64,000 nt of DNA. Source: Apostichopus japonicus (Eukaryota > Echinodermata > Holothuroidea > Aspidochirotida > Stichopodidae). Each line of letters opens with the position of its first letter. Position 1 is the first letter of the stretch. The position numbers and the translations under genes are program-made. The notes beneath the pieces are model-generated. The model was not told the DNA's origin. It worked only from the letters and a program-made list of their open reading frames with translations, and did no database searches. Below are positions 49,501 to 61,500 of the stretch, in pieces. The stretch lies in contig NC_092574.1 of assembly GCF_037975245.1 (NCBI RefSeq), positions 2,697,001 through 2,761,000 of the forward strand, in the 5' to 3' direction.

Positions 49501-52500
49501 AGATATGTTGATTGTGAACCTACAGCATTCTATACCAGGCATATAACACTGTAGTGATTGCATGAACTTGCTTCTTGAAGTAAAACAACTTGCACTATAT
49601 CCTTATACACACAGTAGGAGGTCAAATCATCCGTTTAACAAATGCTTGATTTTTCCATTAATGTTACTGACTTCAGAAGTCTATCTTCTAAAGTGTCCTC
49701 TTATACTATGCTCAATTGGTCAAGTCTTTAAACAGGGGGTGTGGCTACCATTCATCCGGGCCCTGACTCCTCCTTCCTCTTTAGGATCCAGTTCCGTTAC
49801 ATCCCTAGTGTCAGTTAGAAGCAACTAAGTGAACAATGTTAGAGTTAGATTATACAACTAAGGCACCAAGTGATAAGGACAGGAGACATTAGTCATAATA
49901 TACAAGTTTTTAATGAATGTATTTATATATCTTAAGAAGGGAAGCTTGGACCAATCTCATATTTAGAATGTAGTTGTGAGATGTTCAGTACAAGAAGAAC
50001 ATTTTATTTTATTGTGGAGGTCAAAGGTCATTTAGAATCACCAGAGGCCAAGTTGTGGAAACCTGTTCCATAATCTACGGTGTCTCCCACCGACCAGCCT
50101 ATTGGATAACGTGTGTTATGCCTCCATTAGAATAGGAGGCTGTTGGCAATTGGAAATAAGCTTATGGGCATCCGTAGAATCCAATCAAGACTCACGGAAA
50201 AATCCCCATAGCGTTCAGCAAGTCACTCCTGAGCATACTTTGGCTAAATACATTGCGTGCAACTCTTTGTACATAAAGCAGTGCTACTGGAAGGTTTCCA
50301 TCGTATTTTGCAATTGACGAGATTCACTGCTAAATAAAAAGTTCAGGTTTACATGTAGTTACGTTGGGGAAATGACCAAGCGCCGTTTACGAAACTTAAC
50401 TGTCACCTAGTTAGAGTACTATGACTATTCTCAATGTGAAATAATTGTGTTAAACGGTCTTAGTTTGGCAGTGAGTTCACGAGCTGTGTCTGGATCGGCT
50501 GTTGATCTCAAGTTGTGTAGTCTCTTCGACCAATTTTAGCATAGCTAGGCCTTAAAAATTAAGTTCGACTTTGTCACGTTTTTGACTATGGGACAACTCG
50601 AAAAAATCTGGCTAGGCCTATGGCTAATTTTATGTTGTCTAGGCCAGCAACAGTGGGGTAAAATTGGGTTAACACAGCAACGTGAAGTATACCAGTCAGA
50701 ATACTAATACACTAAGGTGGCAAAATATCTCCTAAATTATTTCTTAAGGCATTTTCCTACATGCCATCAGTCACAATTTGCAAATTATACAACAATTTAA
50801 GGAGGTTTGAGACAAGTTTGCTGTAATTACTACTAGGATTTATTGGAAGAGAGATGCTCTTTCAACCTTAGCTTTTCATTGCGTAAAAGATCGCTTTGAC
50901 TTAGGCAGTGTAATGGAGTAATAGCAATATTTTTCGCACACCAATCTGCAGCTAAAAGACTAGATAAATATTTGGGAAAATGTACAAATCGCGCTAAGTA
51001 AGTAGTGGTTCAAAGTAGCAGTGAGGTACTGTATAGGCTTAGGACTCGAGCAAGCCTATAGCACACTGTATAGTATATGCCTAGTGTATACCAGTGGAGC
51101 CCTAATTTAACAAAAGCCAATTGCTATCTTCGTAGGTATTTTTGCAGATGTTTATTTTTGTTTGTTTGAGACACAACAGAAGGCCTAGCTGCTTATTTAC
51201 AATTCTGTGACATCTTTGACTTTGTTCATAACTTACCTTTTGGTGGAAAAGTTTAAATTTCATACTGTACAGAAACATAATTTCCAATGCAATTACTCAT
51301 TTGAGGTCAGCAGAGGTCAAACTCTGAAAAGCCTTTTACATGATAACTAACGATGGGAATATCATTGAGTTAAAGACTGCTATTGTTTTTGTTGGAGGTG
51401 TGTATTGCCACGTACAGTAGACTAACCAGGTTTTCATGCCATAGTGTAATTGTACATCAACATAGTGGTTCGGGCCATATATATTATAACAGCTATTTCT
51501 GGTTGACAGGGAGAAGTCTAGTGCTATGAAGTCATCGAAACCTCAGTGCATTTGGCATTCTGGTTTTAACTGGTATCTAGATTGTAAACAGATATGATCT
51601 TTTCACATTTCCCAAGATAGATAAACTTACTCTGTATATCTCATTGCTTCCTGTAGATTCAGCTGATACATCTGAACCCCTCCTCTGTAAGTCACTCCTT
51701 CTGCCCATGGATGGAGATGATTGAGAGCTGTTTGTTCTGGAGGGAAATGGACTAGTTGGCTCACTCTCATTGTCAGAGTCTACATGGACTGAGGTTCCAG
51801 CAGAGGGTGAAGGTGGACGATGGAAAGGGCGAAGGTCGCTAGGCTTCCTTCCTACCAAGTTAAAGGAGCAAAGAGAATGAAAGTATACACACTAACATCA
51901 AACCCACTCTAGATCTAAGGAGTACACAAATCACACATTGGTTGAGGGTCTATGGTGTGACTTGGGGTTTCAGTTAGAAATATAGTACATACTGCATACT
52001 ACTATGTAATTAAAACATTCAAAACAGCTCAGTCCCTTTCTGAGGCAAATATCAAACAGAACAATGGGTTATGTGATTCTGTGTGGCTTACCTCTACTGA
52101 CATCAAATGAACTGAATAAGAACAGTAAGGTTCTTGTATTTAGACCAAAACCACATATTTGGTAACGGCATGGACTCAGTTTGTCTTCCATAAACAATCA
52201 ATCAATCGAACCAGAAGCCTGTTGTACTCAACAACGATATCAAATGAACTTCAAATCACTTGAACCAATTACCATTCTCCATTCAGTTACTGTACTACTC
52301 AATTTTCACGATCAGAGAGTTTTGTACATCCTTTGGTAGTTTGACTGTATAAGGAAGTAGCATGAACATGAAGTTCTAAATCATGACGCAACATTATGGA
52401 TCAGTTCTCAACAACAATTATGAACAACTAAGGTGACTTGCTTCATTTTAATGGAGCAATCATATTGGACATTAGTGTGTAATCCATTGAACAACCAGAA

Positions 52501-55500
52501 AGCCAATCGGCTTAGTGATTCCTTGCCTTATACGTTTATATATGGAATCACCTAATTGATAGAGCAACTGAGGAAAATGTGTCCTAAAGTCAAGTACCAG
52601 AGCATCAGAAAAGTGTTCCAGATAACTTGATCATTGCAAAGGATTTCCATGAAAATCAACAAATGATGCACACACATATAAGATGTTAACATGAAGAGGT
52701 TTTTAAAGACAGTTCCTTACCCCGTACAGCAGCAGGAGACTGACCATGGAGACGACTTATCATTGGTGATGAACTAGCTGATGGAGGTAGGGGAGGCTGT
52801 CCCAACTCTAAACCAGAAGTTTTCCGAGAAGGAAAAAACCAGTCAACACTGGAGAGTGCTGGAATTGGGGGCACTGACAACCTGTGGGAAAATGGACAGT
52901 CAGCTAATTATCATCTTAAAAGTACTTTTGACTTCTTTCAAACAAATCTTTAGGTATCATAACCAAGTATGAGTCAAGTTCAAGACGAATCCCTGGCAAT
53001 CTCCAACATACTTTGATTGCATCTCACATAGTGCTGGCACACAGTATTTCAAACCTCTTAAACAGCTTTCATTATGAATTTGTTACTGCAAACAAATGTT
53101 GCCACAGGTGAAGTCATTGTTAAGTTCTGTAACACAAAATGCCCCGCAGAAAGCCGGGCCATATTTTGTATATGGAGAACTCAAAGAAGAATGCATGAAG
53201 TCTACAAACTGTTTTATTGATTGTGCTGCCCGACTGAGTAAGGAGAAGTACCTCAACACTACCGACAAATTTTGGCATGTCAAAAGAAGAGCATAATTTT
53301 TAAATTCCAACTGCTGATAGAGTATGTGGAAGGTAGTTGAGGAAGTACAAAGTTATGCAATTGGTGAGACTTTCAAAACCCAGATCAGTGTTGTAGTCCA
53401 GAGTGTCACAGAGATCTCAACTCGTTGTGTTTTCCAGTTTATCATGTGACCTAAACGAGCACTGGTCATTCACATGAGATAGTCACTTAGTGTGCACTCA
53501 TCAGTTATTCAGTGTGGGACAATTGATCTTGAAGACTATTGAAAACAAGGTGATGACAGTCCAGTAGTCCGGATCACACAGTGGGAGGCTGATCTAGTAG
53601 TGTCTTTTTCATCCTATGTGGAATTACCAAACCATATTTGCTGAGAAAATAATGGCAGCCTGGCTAAGTCATTGACAGTTTGGTTTGCTGTGATATAGTA
53701 CACAACATAACTGTCCACCTCCCCCTAGTAAAAACAACAGTGGTAGCAGAAAATGTTCATAAAAGAATTTAAAAATAACTTTCAATCAGGCAATGTCACC
53801 TGAAACCTTTGCCATATGGAAATAGTGTATGCAAAACAACAAGTATAGGGTAGGTAAAAGTAGGTCTAAATCCATACTGAAAAACACCTACAATGTTTTA
53901 GGCTTCTTTCTATATTAATAATACATTTATTCCTCTGGTTCCATTTGATTGTGGCATGGGAAGTTCCTCTTATAGGTTGGACAAGTACCTCCTGTTGTGA
54001 ACTTCCCTACAGTAGGCCACTGCAGTAGTTGGAAATACGCCATGGGCAAGTCAGTGTTAATGTTATTTACCTTTCGATGGTAGGTTTGTACACAAAGTAC
54101 AATGTCCATTGGAACATTACAATTTACTACTGTAACAACTACTTGAGAATTCAAATTTAATCGCAATACCCGGTGGAATCGTCTTGTTTGACAAGATGCC
54201 TCACACACACAGAATGAGGCAAACATTACCTATATTGTGCATCTTTAGTCAGGGCTATTCCTTGTTTGTAATGTGTAGTATGTCTAGTTCAACTTTTCAA
54301 TTTTAAAGGACCCTATTTAAGTTGCATAAAATACATGCAAAGCAACCTCACACAAGGTGGAAAATGAGTACTGGATGCTTTGTATGAAAATTCAAAATTG
54401 ATTTACTAAAGGAGAAATATCGTGTAGCATCAGCTATGATGGTCTTGACTCGAGACAATTCAAAGAGTTGAAAGTTCAGAAAGAAATACATTTATGGGCT
54501 AAACAACCAATTGTTTTTAATTGCAGTTGTCTTGCTGCTAATGGGTGTACACCATCTGGTTATCAATATGGTGGGTGATGAAGTTAGCAGTTTAAGAGTT
54601 TTTAACTGCCACTGTCATACACTGCAGTGAGATATGACTCTGTTAAATGAAGGGAAGTTGGTCATTTATACTAACCTCTCCTCACAGGCGGCAAACACCT
54701 TTAAGGAATCCAAGTGAAGCAGCGTTGCCCTCAGTTGATCAACATAGAATGGGTCTGGGAAGACAGTACCAATAGCACTGCAAGATATATCATTGAAGCT
54801 TGTAATAGAGAGATATATATATAGAGATATATATATATATTTTATATATATATTAGTATTATTAGGTTTCCCTAATTTAACTAGACAACAGCTGTAGCAA
54901 AATGTGCATTGTTCCCTAATATATTTGAAAACTGACCTCTACCAACATCTTACATGGGATACTTTATACTTACGGGAAAGCACAGCCTCCTGCCTCAAGT
55001 AGGACACAAAGGGCACTATGTTCCTGCAAAAATACAAGACAAACACACTACATTTTCAGACTTTCACTTCAATGTTTACTGCAAATGACCTTTGACCTTC
55101 ACCAATTTCAATTGGGTTCATGTTCTTAAAAAGCTGAATCCCCATACCATGTATACGTTTAACAAAGATGTACTTTTTGAGTTATCCTGTTCAAAAAGTT
55201 TTCAGACTTTGATCTCTGTTGACCACAAATGACTATTAGACTTCACACAGAAAAATAGGCTTCTTGTACTCAACAAAACAGATCCAAGGCCATTAACTTT
55301 TTGAGTTATCATGTTTACAAGAAAGTGTCATACACACATGCCATCACCATCACATAGATTCTTTTTGCCTCTGGCAAGGAATCAAAATTTTCCAGAGTAG
55401 CATGTTTTTAATTCCCCAGAGAATTTTGATTTGCTAACTTGGAGTTGGGGTTTTGGGGGGTTCTCAGGCTAAATATGTGAAGTTAACTTGGAAAAAAACT

Positions 55501-58500
55501 TCTTGTCAAACAATAATATTGGTCACCAAACATCAACAGTTTATGCAGGCTTTACCTATACTGACATTAATCCAATATTTCTAATATCAGCAAATACTGG
55601 TAGTGCATGCCAATAAACTGTACAACACTAGTTATTAGTGATAAACCATGCTGCAAAGCTTGCAGGCTACAAAACACAGTTTATGTTGTTAATCAGATTA
55701 CCAATCAACAGAAGAAATAAGTACAATTTCACAGTTATTATGAAGTTGGTAAAACTCATAAACTATGATGAAATTACAGTTGTTTGAGTGGTAAATGTGT
55801 ATGGTTACTTTTGCAGTCATACATGGCAGCTAGTACAGAACAAGCACAAGTAGAGTTAAACCAGACAGCCAAAGGCTTGGTGAACCCTTGCCATACTTTA
55901 AGGCTTTGTGAACCCTTGCCATACTTCATATTAGAGCATCTAGTTTGATATACTGCAAACAAGATTTTGATCCACCATGTACTAGTACTCATATTTAGAA
56001 GCTATGGCAAAACATATACACACACAACACACACATGCATGCACAAACATATTTTTCATTTTAATTTCCCAAAATGTAGACCCTTACCAGACCCACAATG
56101 AGTAGGAACCACCTCGCTTGTGGTTCCGAGTAGCCATGGACTGATGGTTCCATTGGCTGGACTCTTCTTGTAGGAAAGACTTCTCGCCAGATGACCAGTT
56201 GACCAACTGTTTGGTGTGTGGCTAGTCCATTGAGACTGTAGTAGTTACAATATATACCAATATCTAAGAGATCCTCAGTAGGCAAGTGGCTTGACAAAAG
56301 ATATCCCTAGGAGACCAAAAAACAGCAACATTAACAAAACCTGTTTTTAATACAACGGGATGGAATATTTTCATTGAATATACCCATATGACATTTCCTC
56401 TAAAACATTATATTGACCATGTATGGTCAAGTCAATTGCACATTTGACATTGCAACAGTGCATAACCATGTCCATACAAGAAAGGTACTTCCCTCCACCA
56501 GTTTTAACTCTCCTGCTAGCAACTTACATAACAGCAGTTTATGCAGTACTCTTGAATTTCATCAAGCACCTATGGTACAAACAGTACTCAATATGCAAGT
56601 ACTGCTCTCTGATTAGACCATGCCTCTTATTCATATTTGCACCTGCTACTGTTCATGATCATTCTTCATCTTGAGAGTTGACATACAGAGAAACATACCT
56701 TGTACAGTAGACATACAGAGAAACATACCTTGTACAGTAGACACACAGAGAAACATACCTTGTACAGTAGACACACAGAGAAACATACCTTGTACAGTAG
56801 ACACACAGAGAAACATACCTTGTACAGAAGACATACAGAGAAACATACCTTGTACAGTAGACATACAGAGAAACATACCTTGTACAGAAGACATACAGAG
56901 AAACATACCTTGTACAGTAGACATACAGAGAAACATACCTTGTACAGTAGACACACAGAGAAACATACCTTGTACAGTAGACACACAGAGAAACATACCT
57001 TGTACAGAAGACACACAGAGAAACATACCTTGTACAGTAGACATACCGAGAAACATACCTTGTACAGAAGACATACAGAGAAACATACCTTGTACAGTAG
57101 ACATACCGAGAAACATACCTTGTACAGTAGACATACAGAGAAACATACCTTGTACAGTAGACATACAGAGAAACACACCTTGTACAGTAGACATACCGAG
57201 AAACATACCTTGTACAGAAGACATACAGAGAAACATACCTTGTACAGTAGACATACCGAGAAACATACCTTGTACAGTAGACATACAGAGAAACATACCT
57301 TGTACAGTAGACATACAGAGAAACATACCTTGTACAGTAGACATACAGAGAAACATACCTTGTACAGTAGACATTCAGAGAAACATACCTTGTACAGAAG
57401 ACATACAGAGAAACATACCTTGTACAGTAGACATACAGAGAAACATACCTTGTACAGAAGACATACAGAGAAACATACCTTGTACAGTAGACATACAGAG
57501 AAACATACCTTGTACAGTAGACATTCAGAGAAACATACCTTGTACAGTAGACATACAGAGAAACATACCTTGTACAGTAGACATACAGAGAAACATACCT
57601 TGTACAGTAGACATTCAGAGAAACATACCTTGTAGAGTAGACACGACCCAATGATGATGTATGGTCTTCTGTCATTGTAATGCTGAACAGACTATGAAAA
57701 AGAAATAATTTCATTATGATTAGAGAAAATATATTTTATCTTTACTATCTCCTTCTGCCATTTACTACACTTTACTTGTATCTACATTAACTAGAGCATC
57801 AACCATGCAGTAGCTCAAATCTGATCAAATGTGATTGCATGTACCAACAACCACCCAAAAACCCAGAAAGCCAGTTGGCTTAGTGATTCCTTGCCACATT
57901 TAGTATCACAACTTACATTGCAGTGTAACACTTCAAACAAGATTTTATGCATAGACCATCACTGGCTTTAATTGATCAGAAAGGTTCTTGCACAAATGCA
58001 GACCAACCTAGTATCAGACCTACCTATCAAGTAAAAAGTTCATCTAAGCTTTGCTATTGTAGTTGCCATGTCTACAAGGTTTTCAGACTTTGACCAATGT
58101 CAACTTCAGATGACCTTTGACCTCCAACAATTACAATAAGATTCTTGTGCTCACTAAGGGGATCTATATACCAAGTATGAACTGAAACAAAAATATAAGT
58201 CTTTTAAACTCTAAGAATAAACTTACAAAGTCAGCAAAGTCTGCAGCTTCAAAATCTGTTATAGTACTGTCTATATCCAGCTGTTGATGAAAGAAAACCA
58301 ACTTTCATAATCTTTTTCAGAAATCTGAAAATGTTTCCTTTACAAGAGTATCTTGATCAGAATATTTCTTGGCACACGTTTACTAAAATAAATAATGCAA
58401 GCACACTAACCTTAAGTAAATTCATAAAAGTTCTATTTCTTCTGCTTAGGTCTTCTTGATTAATTCTCTCCTTCCAAAGTATTTTAAGAAGCAGACCTGC

Positions 58501-61500
58501 CAATCCTCACCCTTACTTGTAAACATGGAGATTTCCTCACTTATAAACTCATTTATCATACAGTAAAATCCTCAACTCCATGTACATCTGCTTTACTTGG
58601 TTTAACCATTTAAGATATTTGATGTGAGATTTGGAGATTCAACCATGAGGCAGAACATAAAACTGTGAGTCTCATTCAGTGATGTGATCTTGACCTACTG
58701 TTAGGAGCTATCTACTTTCCCATGTGCAGTGACTACAAGACTCAAGAAGGCTTCATCATACCTTGATCTCATCAGGTAGGGATAACCACCTGATCCCAGG
58801 AAGCATCTGAAGAAAAATGTCCTGGTAATGAGGGAGGTCCCCTTTGAGACCAACATCTACATTGTCTCGTTTATAGAGTAACTGGAACATCAAGAGGTTG
58901 AAGAGATGATCCAAACGACCATGGTTAGCTTCATCATCAAAGGCACTACAAAACAAATACAGAACACAGGGAAACTCAAAACAAACGACCATGGTTAGCT
59001 TCATCATCAAAGGCACTACAACACAAATACAGAACACAGGGAAACTCAAAACAAACGACCATGGTTAGCTTCATCATCAAAGGCACTACAACAAGGAAAC
59101 AGCATGTTGACAGGGAACATGTAACACCATAAAGGTATGTCACTGATCTTAGACTTCAATGGCAATCACCCATCTTATGACTTATTGTATTTAAGACAGA
59201 CATGCTGATATGATATGTTAAGTAGTGGTGTGAAGTTTAGGCCTAATGGAACTGAGATAATTATAAACACTAGTGATGAGAAAGGGTATCCAGGAACCTG
59301 GGAGACTGACCTAAAATATTACTTCCCTGTCCAAGCTGTTACTACCCGGTCCAGAAAATTCAAATACATTCTCATTCAAAGCAATGAAAGGGAGATCAAA
59401 AATTGTGTCTACTCTTCTGTAATGTCAATGTAATCTTTCGGTATTGTTACATGCTTGTACACTTTCACAGTAACATCAACTGACCTTTGTACTCCAGGCA
59501 GCTCAATAGTAGTTCACAATACACTGTTAGGTTTGCAGGGCTATAGAGATTCTTACTTGCATGTTTCAAAACTTTTCAGGGATGGTTACAAAATTCACTG
59601 TGGTGATAACAGCACATGTGCTGGTGTTTTAAAAAGCAATGCTAGCATATTAGTTGTAAACATAGAGTTCACTGAAAAAACAAATAGTAGTTCACAATCT
59701 GCGCTACAGTATCTTTGGGTTTTATGTTGAATGCGTGGTGTAACTGTTACCTGGTGAACCAATCTAATTAGCAACTACAGTGTAAAATAGAGTACTGCAA
59801 TAGAGCACCTACTGATTCTACAATACATAACAAGTACCATGGATCTTATGATGGCTCTAAGAAAGCGTACTGTGGCGGATCAACTACTGTTACTATAATG
59901 CACCACAACTACAGATTATATGCTAAAACTAAGATGCAGTACAATTGTGGATCACATGCTGATGTTTTAATGCATAACAACTATAGTGGATCATATGCTA
60001 ATTCCAAGTTGGACTTACTACCATCGATAATCTACTAAGATGGAGGCCAACTTCAATTATCTACTGACTCTAAGAATCAGAGCAATTTGGTGAGTGTCTC
60101 TTACCGATTCAGTGATAAGAACATGAAGTTCATAAGCTTCGCAATCTGTTGGGTGATGCACTGCACCTGGTGCTGTGAAGCATTCTTGGCTGGAAGGGCG
60201 ACCACAAGGAGTTCTGAACACCACTTAAAGTAACCAACATGGAGCAGTTCCTCTCCAACCAGTAGGGAGGTGCTAGGTAGCAAATCAGATAAGGAATAAA
60301 AATGTTAACTGTTAAGAATATAACAGAAAATTATAAGAGCCTTGTGTTTATCTAACACAGCTCAAATTATTCCTACTTCCATCACATATACCCACCTATG
60401 TCAAATTATTCCCACAACCATCACATATACCCACCTATGTCCCCATTTTCACTGTTTTGATACTACCACCTATGTGAACATATTCCCACTTCCATCACAT
60501 GTACCCACCTATGTCAAATTATTCCCACTTCTATCACATATACCCGCCTATGTCAAATTATTCCCACTTCCATCACATATACCCACCTATGTCCCCATTT
60601 TCACTGTTTTGATACTACCACTATATGAACATATCTCCTTGTTTATTTCTTCCATATGAATATGCAACTACAAGACATGGTTGCTGCACCTTTGGTAAAG
60701 AGCCATAAAAGGTAGTTGATTTCATCTGCTGAAATAATAAGGACAACTTTCTGCAAATGTAACAAGTAACTGGTCATCATATTCAGTGGCACACTTTAAT
60801 ATCACAAGTTGACTTGAGAAATGACACCTTTAATCTGGCACCTCATGGGTTACCATAATATTTCATATTCTGTATTGAGGCCATAGAATAGTATCTGAAA
60901 AGAGGCTGTTCTACGTTCTTTCTCAGCGTACCAATGTTTCATACAGAAGAATTGATGAGAGCTTTAGGAGCCTGCCTGTCAGAAGTACAATGATTACCCA
61001 GTAATTCTGCTGTCTGTAATGTTGTGTAGCATGTCTCCAAGAGTAACAAACAATCCATGAATAGCATGAAGTTTACTGGCAGAGTCCTTGGATGGATACT
61101 TGTAGAGAATTTCCTGATAAGAGAGAGAAAACAACACAAACTAAGCTGTGTTTGTCAGCTGTAGCTTTGAATGGCTTTGGTACTGTAAGTTAATGCCCTC
61201 TCAATACTTTCCAAGTACAGAGATGGTAACATCCAGAGTAGTAGGCTTCACATACATAGCGTAAGAATACATGGTACAACTAAACATGGTGCAACTATTG
61301 ATTAATATTGTTAATCATTATTTAATTATATTTAATAAGCAGTCATTAGAATGGTCCACGAATCACTTCTTGGTACTCTTTGGCTAATTTCACTTGCTCC
61401 TGTTAGATCACTGATCATTATGCGCTATATGCATATGTGGCTATGATTACAGTACCAAACTGAATGATTGGCATCTTTAAGCTTCATTTTGCATGTTGTT

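Noticed and set aside
56701-57630. CRISPR-like array
   Set aside because: There are no unique spacers. The whole 30-bp unit repeats head to tail, and the genome is animal.
56659-57714. Long ORFs (up to 351 residues) on both strands over the 30-bp array, as independent repetitive proteins
   Set aside because: A stop-free 30-bp unit opens several frames automatically. Only the minus frame continuous with the INTU exon has supporting context.
59215-59730. Two ORFs with a coherent-looking composition as a new gene
   Set aside because: They are on the strand opposite INTU, in an intron, lack splice-consistent partners, and partly match another intronic repeat near 37960-38030.
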